From Sphingomonas sp. SUN039 (GTDB lineage: Bacteria; Pseudomonadota; Alphaproteobacteria; Sphingomonadales; Sphingomonadaceae), in the NCBI RefSeq assembly GCF_024758725.1, contig NZ_CP096972.1:161001-225000 (forward strand): DNA of 64,000 nt. The letters are read 5' to 3'. The notes under the pieces are model-generated. The model searched no databases, was not told the DNA's origin, and worked only from the letters and a program-made list of their open reading frames with translations. Below are positions 35,108-44,900 of the stretch, piece after piece (the first letter of the stretch is position 1; each line of letters opens with the position of its first letter). Position numbers and translations under genes: made by a program.

Positions 35108-38005
35108 TCACTTCCCTACCGGCACCACCACCATGGCAAAGCTCTTGGCTGGATCCAGCCAGCGTTTCGCGGTTGCCTGCAATTCCTCGGGCGTGATCCG
35201 GGCATAGTCGCCCGATAATGTGCTCAGCGATTGCAGTCGGCGCGGTTCGGTCGAGGCGCCTTGCAATTGCTGCAGCCAGAAGCTGTTGCCGCTCGATGCG
35301 CGCGCGATCGACTGGCGCATCGGGCCGACGGTGCGGAGCAGTTCGTCGGCGGTGACGGGCTTCGACGCGAGGTCCGCCGCGATCTGGCGGGCAAGCGCGT
35401 AAAAGCGGTCGACCCCGGCCGGCTTCAGCTGCGACGTCACCACAAAGCTGCCGCCGCCGGGCATGAAGGCGGGCCAGCTGCTCCCGACATTGGGACTGTA
35501 GCTCGCGCCTTCCCCTTCGCGGAGAGTGTCGAACAGCCGGTCGTTGAAGATCGCGGCGAGGATGTCGAGCTTGCGGCTCTCGTAGATGTCGGCTTGTCCG
35601 CCCGCCGTCGGCCAGGCGAGCACGGCAATCGCCTGGTCGGCGGGACCGGTGTGGGTGAGGACGATCGGCGTCGCGGACGGTGCCACGCCTTTCGACGTGG
35701 CGCTGGCCAGCGTGACGATGGCGGGCAGGCGCGGGGGCAGGGCCCCGAAAGTCGCAGCGACGGCGGCGATTGCCTTGTCCGCATCGACATCGCCGAATAC
35801 CGAAACCTCGATCGGGCCGGTCTTCAGCAGCGGCTCCCACAGCGCCCGGAACGACGCGGGCGTCATTGCCTGCACCTGAGCCAGAGTCGGGAACATCCAG
35901 CGCGGGTCGCCGCCGTGAAGACGCCCGGAGAGTTCGCGGTTGAGGACGCCGCCCGGCGACGCATTGGCCGTGGCATAGCCCATCGTCATCGCGGCTTTTG
36001 CGCGCAGGACCGGCGCCGGATCCCAGCCGGGGACCGCGAGCTTGGCCGCCATCAGCCGTAACTGGTCGTCGAGGTCGGCGGCGCGGGTGGTCCCTGTCAG
36101 CGAAAAGGCGTCGTCGCCGATGCCGAAGCCCAGGTTGATCCGCCGCCCGCTGGTCAGCCGGTCGAGTTCGTCCTGCTTCAGGTCGCCGATACCGCTGGCG
36201 ACGAGTGCGCTGCCCGCCGCCCAGGCATCGGTCGGCCGGTCGGTCGGCAGCGCCTGCATCCCCTTGCCGAAGCGTGCGGTGACGTAGACGCGACCGGCCT
36301 CCGCCGGATTGGCGAAAATCTGGACGCGCACGCCGTTCGACAGTTCGACGAACTGCAGCCCGAGTTCGGTGATCGGTGTCTTTTTGACGATGGTTGCGGG
36401 GGTTCCCAGTTTCGGCACCCGGTCGAAGCTGACCGGCGCGCGCGACGCCGAGGACAAGGGCTTTGGCTCCGCGGTCAGGGCGGCTAGCAACTGCGTCGAT
36501 GCTTCCGGCGAGGCTTTGGGCAGGGTCAGCACCGCCCGTATCGGCGCACCGCTGAACATGCGCCGGGTGGCGGCGAGCATCCCTGCCGGGGTCAGCCGGT
36601 CCTTCATGTTGGAGAACACGTCGCGCGCCACTTCGGGGCTGGCCACGGTTTCGCGGATATTGACCGCCTCGACCAGGTCGTCGGCGAGGCCGCCGCCGCC
36701 CTGCGTCCGGGCCTGTTCGACCTGTTGCTGGAGCGCGGCAGCGAACTCGCCTGCCTCGCGGTCGATATCGGCCTGCGCCGGTGGATTGACGAGGGCGTCG
36801 GCAATAACCGCACGAACGTCGCGAATCGCCGCCTGCCAGTCATCGCCGAGCGGGACGATCTGGACGAAGGTGCCATCGGCCGAACGCGCAACATCCTCCT
36901 GATCGGCCCCTGCCGACAGGAAGCTGCCCCCGGCGCGCGCGCGCTCCTCGAGTCGACGGCTGATGAGGCGCAGCGCGAGGCTCTCGGTCAACTTGCCGCG
37001 ATTGTATTCGACGGTGTCGTTCTTGGGGAACCAAGGACGCAAGACGGCGAGGCTGGCGATGGTCGGCAGGCCGGGTTCGACGACGACGGCGGTGCGCGAC
37101 GCGGCCGTATCGGGCTTGCCGAAATCGGGATCGGGCGGGGTCGGCCCCTTGCCTTTCCACTCGGTGAAATATTTGCGGATCAGCGTTTCGAAGCTCGCGG
37201 TCTCGACATCGCCGACGATGACGAGTGTCGCACGCTCGGGCCGGTACCAGCGATCGTGGAACGCGCGCAGCGTCGCCGGAGTCGCGGCCCCCAATGAACC
37301 GGTGTCGCCGATGGGCGAATGGTCGCCCAGCGCCTGCCCTGCAAAAAACAGCGCCCGCGAGGCGTCACCGGCGCGCTGCTCGGCTCCGGACCCCTCACGC
37401 AGTTCGGCAAGCACGGTGCGGCGTTCGGCATCGACTTCGGCCTGGGTGATGTCGGGTGAAGCCATCATGCCCGAGAGCACCTTGACGCTTTCTTCCAGCC
37501 CCGCGGGCGTCGCGGCAGGCAGATCGAGCTTGTAGATGGTCTGCGTCGGCGTGGTCGAGGCATTGGTGTCCGACCCGAAGGTTGCGCCCAGCCGCTGCCA
37601 CAGCCGCTTGGCCTCGCCGTCGGGCACGTATTTCGAGCCGCGAAAGCTCAGATGCTCGTTGAAATGCGCATAACCCGCCTCGCCCTTGCGCTCGTGCAGC
37701 GATCCGGCGTCGATCGCCATGCGGATCGAAACCTGCCCCGGCGGCACCCCGTTCTTGCGGACGGCATAGCGGAGGCCATTGGGCAGCTCGCCGAACACCC
37801 ATTCGCGGTCGGGCGGAATGTCGCTGCCGCGATAAAGCCAGGGGGTCGCAAGCGCGTTGCCCGAACCCTTGGTCGCCGGTGCCTTGACGGCGGCAGCTTT
37901 GGGCACCGGTCCCTTCGCGGTCGTCCGGGCATTGGCCGGGGCGACAAGCGTAAGCGCAAGGAGAAGGGCAAGCGGGGTGGCGAAGCGCCGGGCAAATGAA
38001 GTCAT
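35108..38005 (-). CDS. M16-family metallopeptidase (two-unit)
   Basis: The 965-residue protein has a signal peptide (LALLLALTLVAPANA) and two M16 units. The first unit has the inverted zinc motif HFNEH at 114-118. The second half (after about residue 530) has the M16 fold but no zinc motif, as in pitrilysin-type enzymes. Such periplasmic proteases degrade peptides or process exported proteins. The Glu third ligand is expected near EVDAERRTVLAEL (about 190-205). It is a single gene, antisense in orientation to vapBC. Confidence 0.92.
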   Translation of the reverse strand: MTSFARRFATPLALLLALTLVAPANARTTAKGPVPKAAAVKAPATKGSGNALATPWLYRGSDIPPDREWVFGELPNGLRYAVRKNGVPPGQVSIRMAIDAGSLHERKGEAGYAHFNEHLSFRGSKYVPDGEAKRLWQRLGATFGSDTNASTTPTQTIYKLDLPAATPAGLEESVKVLSGMMASPDITQAEVDAERRTVLAELREGSGAEQRAGDASRALFFAGQALGDHSPIGDTGSLGAATPATLRAFHDRWYRPERATLVIVGDVETASFETLIRKYFTEWKGKGPTPPDPDFGKPDTAASRTAVVVEPGLPTIASLAVLRPWFPKNDTVEYNRGKLTESLALRLISRRLEERARAGGSFLSAGADQEDVARSADGTFVQIVPLGDDWQAAIRDVRAVIADALVNPPAQADIDREAGEFAAALQQQVEQARTQGGGGLADDLVEAVNIRETVASPEVARDVFSNMKDRLTPAGMLAATRRMFSGAPIRAVLTLPKASPEASTQLLAALTAEPKPLSSASRAPVSFDRVPKLGTPATIVKKTPITELGLQFVELSNGVRVQIFANPAEAGRVYVTARFGKGMQALPTDRPTDAWAAGSALVASGIGDLKQDELDRLTSGRRINLGFGIGDDAFSLTGTTRAADLDDQLRLMAAKLAVPGWDPAPVLRAKAAMTMGYATANASPGGVLNRELSGRLHGGDPRWMFPTLAQVQAMTPASFRALWEPLLKTGPIEVSVFGDVDADKAIAAVAATFGALPPRLPAIVTLASATSKGVAPSATPIVLTHTGPADQAIAVLAWPTAGGQADIYESRKLDILAAIFNDRLFDTLREGEGASYSPNVGSSWPAFMPGGGSFVVTSQLKPAGVDRFYALARQIAADLASKPVTADELLRTVGPMRQSIARASSGNSFWLQQLQGASTEPRRLQSLSTLSGDYARITPEELQATAKRWLDPAKSFAMVVVPVGK

Positions 38006-38055
38006 CGCTCCCGCCTATCGGGGGAAGCAGATGTGCGCCAGATGAATGCGAACGG

Positions 38056-38229
38056 TCAGCCTGCCAAAACGGTCGCTGCGACCTCGTCGATCGTCCCTGC
38101 AACCAGCAGCGCGTCGCCGCCGACCATGCCGACTTTGGTCTGCTCGTTTTCGTCGGTGCGGAGATAGGCGATGTTAGCGACGACGACCATATAGTCGCCG
38201 CCGCGCGATTTGAGTTTGACGAATTTCAT
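38056..38229 (-). CDS. Small 57-residue protein with a FlbD-like layout
   Basis: The sequence MKFVKLKSRGGDYMVVVANI then AYLRTDENEQTKVGMVGGDALLVAGTIDEV shows the spacing of the small FlbD family (target strand, V-x-x-x-I-x-x-I, a turn with Asp/Glu, a GG turn, then a hydrophobic strand and EV). No flagellar genes are near, so the role is open. Start at 38229 and stop at 38056 were read directly; codon use fits the genome. It lies 50 bp before the M16 gene on the same strand. Confidence 0.55.
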   Translation of the reverse strand: MKFVKLKSRGGDYMVVVANIAYLRTDENEQTKVGMVGGDALLVAGTIDEVAATVLAG

Positions 38230-38304
38230 GTGCGGTTTCCTGACGCTCTAGGCGTTAGGGGGCCGGCATGAGGTTCAGGTTAATGTACCAAGATAAACGT
38301 CGTC

Positions 38305-38325
38305 GGCCCGGATCGAGTCCGGGCC
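38305..38325. terminator. Strong hairpin, possible terminator or palindromic repeat
   Basis: GGCCCGGA (38305-38312) pairs with TCCGGGCC (38318-38325) around loop TCGAG. It lies downstream of the DEAD-box helicase gene (minus strand) and upstream of the 57-residue gene. No T-run follows on either strand, so Rho-independent termination is uncertain; it could be a dispersed palindrome. Confidence 0.4.
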
Positions 38326-38355
38326 AACGATAAATGTAAGCTTGGTATTCGAGCG

Positions 38356-39678
38356 TTAGCGTCCGCCGCCGCCCGAGCGTTTCACAGCGCCACGGTGCGT
38401 CCCCACACCCGGCGCGCGCTTCGGCGCGAAGCGGCGCTTTTCGCCCGTCGGAGCGGGGGCACCGCGACCGCCGCGACCGGCATCGCGCCCGCCGTGCGGG
38501 GCTTCGCGGACGAACGCGGGCTTGGGCAGCGCGGCTGCCTTGGTCGCGAAGTCATTGGGCAGCGGCGCGGTTTGCAGCTTGACGCCGGTCAGCTTCTCGA
38601 TGTCGCGCAGCCAGCCCTTTTCCTCGCCCGCGACAAAGCTGACGGCAATCCCTGCTGCGCCGGCGCGCGCCGTGCGGCCGATGCGGTGCACATATTGCTC
38701 GGGGACATTGGGCAGGTCGAAGTTGAAGACATGGCTGACGCCCGACACGTCGATGCCGCGTGCGGCAATATCGGTCGCGACGAGGATACGGATGTCACCG
38801 CGCTTGAACGCATCGAGCGCGTCGGTGCGGGCATTCTGCGACTTGTTGCCGTGGATCGCCGCCGAGCGGATGCCCGCCGCCGCCAGATGTTTCACGATGC
38901 GGTCGCAGCCGTGTTTGGTGCGGCTGAACACCAGCGCGCGGTCGATCGGCTCGTTCTTGAGCACGATCGAGAGCAGCGCCTGCTTTTCCGCCTGATTGAC
39001 GAACGTGGCGTACTGGTCGACGCGCTCGGCGGTCGAGGCGACCGGCGTCACTGCGACATGCACGGGATCGTTCAGGAATCGTGCGCCGAGTTCGGCAATC
39101 GTCTTGGGCATCGTCGCCGAGAAGAACAGCGACTGGCGTTGCTTGGGCAGCAAGCGGTCGATCTGCTTCAGCGCATGGATGAAGCCGAGGTCGAGCATCT
39201 GGTCGGCCTCGTCGAGGACGAAGATTTCGACGTGGCGCAGGTTGAGTGCGCGCTGTTCGATCAGGTCGATCAGGCGGCCGGGCGTCGCGACGAGGACGTC
39301 GAGACCCGCGCCGCACATCTTGATCTGGCGACCGATCGGCATGCCGCCGAAGACGACGCCGACGCTCAGGCGCTGGCCTTTGCTATAATCCTCGAACGAC
39401 TGGGCGATCTGCGCCGCCAGCTCGCGCGTCGGCGAGAGGACGAGCATGCGGCAGCCGCCGGGCGGACGCGCTTTGGGGTTGGCGGTCAGGCGCATGATGC
39501 TGGGCAGCGCGAACGCCGCCGTCTTGCCGGTGCCGGTCTGGGCGATGCCGCAAAGATCGCGGCCTTCGATCAAGGACGGGATCGACTGGACCTGGATGGG
39601 GGTCGGCGTGTCATAGCCCTTGGCCGCAAGCGCGGACAGGATTTGCGGCGACAGGCCGAGGTCGGCAAATTTGGTCAT
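38356..39678 (-). CDS. DEAD-box ATP-dependent RNA helicase
   Basis: The 440-residue protein has all helicase motifs: Q motif with TPIQVQSIP, Walker A AQTGTGKT, PTRELAAQI, VATPGRLIDL, DEAD in VLDEADQMLDLGF, SAT, RGIDVSGVSHV and HRIGRTARAG. The tail is rich in Gly and Arg (GRDAGRGGRGAPAP), which binds RNA non-specifically. It fits the RhlE-like group that remodels RNA in ribosome assembly or cold response. A 209-bp gap precedes the start and shows no clear gene. Confidence 0.95.
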   Translation of the reverse strand: MTKFADLGLSPQILSALAAKGYDTPTPIQVQSIPSLIEGRDLCGIAQTGTGKTAAFALPSIMRLTANPKARPPGGCRMLVLSPTRELAAQIAQSFEDYSKGQRLSVGVVFGGMPIGRQIKMCGAGLDVLVATPGRLIDLIEQRALNLRHVEIFVLDEADQMLDLGFIHALKQIDRLLPKQRQSLFFSATMPKTIAELGARFLNDPVHVAVTPVASTAERVDQYATFVNQAEKQALLSIVLKNEPIDRALVFSRTKHGCDRIVKHLAAAGIRSAAIHGNKSQNARTDALDAFKRGDIRILVATDIAARGIDVSGVSHVFNFDLPNVPEQYVHRIGRTARAGAAGIAVSFVAGEEKGWLRDIEKLTGVKLQTAPLPNDFATKAAALPKPAFVREAPHGGRDAGRGGRGAPAPTGEKRRFAPKRAPGVGTHRGAVKRSGGGGR

Positions 39679-39887
39679 GTGAATCTTTCGAGTGCTCGCG
39701 CACGCCGGATGACGCGCTCGACACGAGCGGGGTTGATGACAACCCGCGTGAAAAGGGAAGCCGATTGGCTGGGAGCGTCAAAGGGATCGAGCCTGTCCGG
39801 GGTACCGGAAAATCACGCTGGCCGATCTTGCGAAAACGGATATCGCTTCGCTGCGCTGCAACACGATATGGCAGAGTTATTGTGTAA

Positions 39888-40574
39888 TTACAACCCGAGG
39901 GTGTCGGCGATGGCTTTGACGCGCGCTTCGCGGTCGGGGGCGTTTGCCGCAACCATCGCCTTGTAACGCGCCAGCGTGGCGGCATCGGCCTTGTCGGGCG
40001 TACCGCTGTCGAACGGCGGGGCGGGGTCGTATTCGATGCTGAGCTGCACGAATTTGGCGTGATCCTCGCCCCGGATTGCAGCGGTGAGTGCCAGCGCAAA
40101 GTCGATGCCCGCCGTCACGCCGCCGCCGGTGACGCGGTTGCGGTCGAACACTGTGCGCTCGGCCACCGGTTCCGCGCCGAACCACGCGAGTTGGTGGCGC
40201 GACGCCCAGTGCGATGTCGCTTTGTAGCCCGTCAGCAATCCGGCTGCGGCGAGGACGACCGAGCCGGTGCAAACGCTCGTCACCCAGGTCGCGTCGGTGC
40301 CGATGCGGCGGACCCAGTCGAGCGTTTCGGCATCCTCCATCGCCGCGACCGTGCCGAAACCGCCGGGGACGCAGAGAATATCGGCGTGCGTCACTTCGGC
40401 GAAGGTCGCGGTGGGTAACAAATCGAACTGTGCGTCGGTCGGCACGTGATCGCGGGTCTTCGCCACCAGATCGATCTTCGCATTGCCCAGCCGCGACAGC
40501 ACTTGAGCGGGGCCGGTCAGATCAAGCTGTGTGACATTGGGGAAGAGCAGGAAGGCGACGTGAACGGGTTCCAT
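39888..40574 (-). CDS. DJ-1/PfpI-family protein
   Basis: The 228-residue protein has the DJ-1/PfpI fold: VHVAFLLFPNVTQLDLTGPA, LCVPGGFGT, nucleophile-elbow Cys in TSVCTGSVVLAAAGLL, and TGGGVTAGIDFAL. This pattern matches the group that includes isonitrile hydratase and AraC-type regulator sensor domains. Function beyond the family is not assignable. The start at 40574 was set at MEPVHVAF; the frame upstream runs over the divergent DedA gene. Confidence 0.85.
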   Translation of the reverse strand: MEPVHVAFLLFPNVTQLDLTGPAQVLSRLGNAKIDLVAKTRDHVPTDAQFDLLPTATFAEVTHADILCVPGGFGTVAAMEDAETLDWVRRIGTDATWVTSVCTGSVVLAAAGLLTGYKATSHWASRHQLAWFGAEPVAERTVFDRNRVTGGGVTAGIDFALALTAAIRGEDHAKFVQLSIEYDPAPPFDSGTPDKADAATLARYKAMVAANAPDREARVKAIADTLGL

Positions 40575-40631
40575 GCTCGGCACTCCTCGGCTAGGTCCGC
40601 CCGCTAATCGAGCAGCCGGACCGGGACAAGT

Positions 40632-41267
40632 ATGAGCGCGTATATCGAACACATTATCGGCTGGCTTGCAGGCTTCACCACTGCCGTCATCGTCGCGATG
40701 GGCTATCCCGGTGTCGCTCTGCTCATGGCCATCGAGAGCGCGTGCATTCCGTTGCCGAGCGAAATCATCATGCCGTTTGCCGGCTATCTGGTCGCGCAAG
40801 GGCATTTCACCTTGTGGGGCGTCGCGACAGCGGGGGCGATCGGCAATAATATCGGGTCGGCTATCGCCTATGAAGTCGGCAAGCACGGCGGGCGGCCGAT
40901 CGTCGAGCGGTACGGCCGCTACGTGCTGATCGACGCGCATGACATCGACAAGGCCGACCGCTTCTTTGCGCGGTTCGGCGACTGGGCGGTGCTGATCGGG
41001 CGCATGCTGCCGGTGATCCGCACGTTCATCGCCTTTCCGGCGGGTGTTGTGCGGATGCCGTATCTGCGCTTCCACATCTTCACCTTCATCGGTTCCTGGC
41101 CGTGGTGCTTCGGTCTCGCCTGGGTCGGCATGAAGCTGGGCGCGGCATGGAACAGTGATCCGCGCGTTAAAGCGGTGCTGCATTCGCTCGACGTCGTCAT
41201 CGTCGCGGTGGTGCTGGCGGCGGCGGCATGGTTCGTCTGGCACAAATTGAGGAGGCGTCCGTCATGA
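40632..41267 (+). CDS. DedA-family membrane protein
   Basis: The 211-residue protein has the DedA signature: ALLMAIESACIPLPSEIIMPFAGY near the start, then GAIGNNIGSAIAYEVGKHGG and GRMLPVIRTFIAFPAGVVRM, with several membrane segments. DedA proteins are proposed lipid scramblases or transporters that recycle undecaprenyl phosphate and support membrane potential. The stop overlaps the next start as ATGA, so it is translationally coupled to the NYN protein gene. Confidence 0.92.
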   Translation: MSAYIEHIIGWLAGFTTAVIVAMGYPGVALLMAIESACIPLPSEIIMPFAGYLVAQGHFTLWGVATAGAIGNNIGSAIAYEVGKHGGRPIVERYGRYVLIDAHDIDKADRFFARFGDWAVLIGRMLPVIRTFIAFPAGVVRMPYLRFHIFTFIGSWPWCFGLAWVGMKLGAAWNSDPRVKAVLHSLDVVIVAVVLAAAAWFVWHKLRRRPS

Positions 41268-41974
41268 GCGAGGCACCGAAGAACATCGCGCTGCTGATCG
41301 ACGCCGATAATGCGTCGCCCGACCGGTTCGAGGATGTGCTGGCGATCCTCGCCGAACTCGGCACCGTCAATATTCGCCGCGCCTATGGCAATTGGGAGAA
41401 GGCGTCGCTCAAGGGCTGGAAGGCACTGACTCATCGCTATGCTATCGAGCCGCAACAGCAGTTCGACGTGACCAAGGGCAAGAGCGCGACCGACATGCGC
41501 CTGCTGATCGATGCGATGGACCTGCTCTATCGGGGCCGCGTCGACGGCTTCGGGCTGATGTCGTCGGACAGCGATTTCATGCCGCTCGCGATGCGGCTGC
41601 GCCAGGACGGGCTGCCGGTCTATGGTTTTGGCGGGGCGAAGGCGCCCGAGAGTTTCCGCCAGGCGTGCACGCGGTTCGTCTTCACCGACGAGGTCAAGGC
41701 GGTGGAGACCCCGCTCGAAGCCGCCGTGCCGGTTGCGGGCGCGCAGTCCATTCCCGACGAATTGCTCAACGCGGTCGGGACCGCGTGGAAAGCGGCAAAG
41801 CGCGACGAAAAGGGCTGGGCACGCCTCGCCGAGGTTGGCCAGCGCGCCACTGCGACCACCTCGATCGACGCCCGAAGCTATGGCTATTCGCGCCTGTCGC
41901 AACTGATCGCCGCCATTCCGCAATTCGCGACCGAGAAGCGCGACGACGGGATGTGGATCAAACGCGTCCGCTGA
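41264..41974 (+). CDS. NYN-domain (LabA/DUF88) protein with C-terminal OST-HTH-like domain
   Basis: The 236-residue protein has an N-terminal NYN domain: NIALLIDADNASP with catalytic Asp, ATDMRLLIDAMDLLY, and GFGLMSSDSDFMPLA, a PIN-like set of acidic residues. Residues 160-236 look like an OST-HTH/LOTUS RNA-binding domain ending RDDGMWIKRVR. NYN proteins are predicted RNA nucleases. ATG at 41264 follows GGAGG and overlaps the dedA stop. The stop touches the end of smc on the other strand. Confidence 0.88.
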   Translation: MSEAPKNIALLIDADNASPDRFEDVLAILAELGTVNIRRAYGNWEKASLKGWKALTHRYAIEPQQQFDVTKGKSATDMRLLIDAMDLLYRGRVDGFGLMSSDSDFMPLAMRLRQDGLPVYGFGGAKAPESFRQACTRFVFTDEVKAVETPLEAAVPVAGAQSIPDELLNAVGTAWKAAKRDEKGWARLAEVGQRATATTSIDARSYGYSRLSQLIAAIPQFATEKRDDGMWIKRVR

Positions 41975-44900
41975 CTACTCCGCCGCCAGCAAGTCGACTG
42001 CCCCGCCAAGATCGACCGACACCAACCGGCTGATGCCCTGCTCGACCATCGTCACTCCATAGAGTCGGTGCATGCGCGCCATGGTCACGGCATTGTGCGT
42101 GACGATCAGGTAGCGGGTGTCGGTCGTGCGGGTCATGCGGTCGAGCAGGTCGCAGAAGCGCTCGACATTGGCATCGTCGAGCGGGGCGTCGACCTCGTCG
42201 AGAACGCAGAGCGGCGCGGGGTTGGTCAGGAACAGCGCGAAGATCAGCGCGACCGCGGTCAGAGCCTGCTCGCCGCCCGAGAGTAGCGTGAGCGAGGTCA
42301 GCTTCTTGCCCGGCGGCTGCGCCATGATTTCGAGTCCCGCATCGAGCGGATCGTCGCTGTCGATCATTTCCAGATGCGCCTCGCCGCCGTTGAACAGCGT
42401 GCGGAACAGCTCGCGGAAATGTCCGTCGACCGCCTCGAAGGCTGCACGCAGCTTCAGCCGCCCCTCGCGGTTGAGGCTGCCGATCGAGCCGCGCAGGCGG
42501 TGGGTTGCTTCGGTCAGTTCGGCCATCTCCGCGGCGTTGTTCTCGCGCGAGGCGTCGAGTTCGGCGAGTTCCTGCTCGGCCACCAGATTGACCGGGCCGA
42601 GCCGTTCGCGCTCCATCGTCAGGTTTTCGAGACCCTTGGACTCGACCGATGCCTCACCGACCGAATCGACCTCGAAGCCCAGCTTTTCGGGCAGCACCGG
42701 CGGGGGGCATTCGAAGCGTTCGCCGGAAACGCGGCCCATTTCGACGCGGCGCAGCTCCTGGTTCTCGGCACGGGCAGCAGCGCCGGCACGGTCTTCGCGC
42801 GCGGCAGCCAGCGCTTCGCCGACCCGCGCCGCTTCGGCTTCGCGGTCGCGCAGGATCGCCTCGGCCTCGCGCTCGGCGCGCAGCGTGGCGTCGGCAGCAG
42901 CGCTGGCGTCCTCCGCAGCGCCCGTCGCGCGGCGCACCGCACGCGCGGCGGCGTCGGGCGCACTCTCCAGCGCTTCGGCCTCGGCATCGAGCGCTGCAGC
43001 GCGGCGGGCCATGTCCTCGATCCGCTTCGCTGCCTTGCCGCTGCGCGCTTTCCAGCTTTCGGCTTCGGCGGTTGCCGCCGCCTGACGGGCGCGGTCGGCA
43101 TCGACGGCGGAATCGAGCGCTGCAAGCTGCGCGCGGGCGGCGACGACGGCATCGCGGGCGGTACGGGCAGCGGCATCGAGCGCCGAGAGCTGCGCGCCCT
43201 GATCGTCGGCGGGAAGGGCTGCGCGATGAGCCTCCGCTGCGTCAAGGTCGGCGCGTGCATTGCTTTGCTCGGCGGCGATGACGGTCAGGCGCTCGGCCAG
43301 CTGCGCGTGGGCGGCGCGCGCCCGCTCGACCGCAGCGGCAGCGGTGTCGATGCCGCGCAGCGCGGTGCGGAGGGCCGCATCGGCGGCATCGCGGCCTTGT
43401 CGCGCTTCGGACATCGCCCGGGTGGCGGCGTCGATGCCCGAGCGGGCGGCCTCGACGTCGAGGGCAGCCTGTCCGGCGGCGTCGCGGGCGGCGGGGAGTT
43501 CGGCCTCGATCTCGGTCAACCGGTTGCGGCGGACGAGGCGTTCGGCCTCGGCGGCGCCGGTCCCTTCGCTGACGAAGCCGTCCCAGCGGCGCAGCTTGCC
43601 GTCACGGGTGACGAGCCGCTGGCCGACGGCAAGTTGGCTATCCTCGTCCATATCGACCACGGCAATCTGCGACAGGCGGCGGGCCAGTTCGGGCGGTGAT
43701 TTAACATAATCTGAAAGCGGTGGTCCGGCGGTGAGGGCCGGATCGCCCTCCGTGATGTCCGCCCCCGCCCAGCGGCGGGGGGCGGTCGAGCTGCTGCCGA
43801 CATCAGCGGCAAGATCGTCGGCGAGCGCAGCGGCGAGGGCGGCTTCATAGCCCCGCGCCGCACTGACCAGCCCGAGCGTGCCCTTCGCCTCGCGGGCCGG
43901 GGCGAGCGCGCGGGCTTCGCTTTCGAGCGCGGCGAGGGCGGCGGCGGATTCGGACTTGGCGATCTGTGTGGCGGCCAGGGCGCCTGCTGCCGATTCACGC
44001 GCGGCCTCGGCGGCTTCGAGGGCGGCAATCGACGCGTTCAGCCCGTCTTCGGCTGTCGCGCGGATAGCGACCGCCTCGCTGTGCGCCGCCTCGACGGTTG
44101 CCAGCGGCGTCAGCGCATCGCGCTCGCCCAGCGCGCGGACATGGTCGCGCTCGGCACGATCGAGTTGCGCGCGGGCCGCGGCAACCGCGGCTTCGGCAAC
44201 GCGGCGCTCGGCACCGCGTTCGGCGGCTTCGGCGGTCGCCTGGGCGAGGGCGAGTTCGGCTTCGCGTGCCGTGACTTCCGAAACCGCAACCGCCGCTGCC
44301 CGATCGGCCCGTTCGCCGTCGGCGGCGGCGATGCGGGTGGCGAGCGACGCGACTTCGTCGGCGAGTCGGGCCAGCGCCTCGCCCGCGTCGGTCGCCAGCT
44401 CGCCCTCGCGGTCGCGGTCGGCGGACAGGCGGTCGCGCTCGGCGGCGATATTGGCGATGCGCGTCTCGACCGCGCGCAACTCACCCTCGGCGCTGGCGAG
44501 CGCATGGCGCGCATCGGCGGCGGCATCGCGCGCGCCCTGCGCCTCGGCGCGCAACGCCGAAAGCTTGTCGGTCGCGTCGCGGGTAAGTGCAGCGGCCACG
44601 CGCTGCGCTTCGGCAGCGGCAACGACCCGGTCTTCGGCGAGCGTCGCCTCGGCGCGCGCAACATCTGCCGCCGCTGCCGCATCGCGCCAGCGCGCATAGA
44701 TCAGCTTGCCCTCGGCGAGCTTGATCGCGTCGGAGAGCTTTCGGTAGCGCTCGGCGGAGCGCGCCTGCCGCCGGAGCACATTCGCGCGCGCCTCCATCTC
44801 CGCGACCACTTCGGCGACGCGCGCGAGGTTGGTCTCGGTCGCTTTCAGCCGGATTTCGGCTTCGCGGCGGCGGACGTGGAGGCCGGATATGCCCGCCGCT

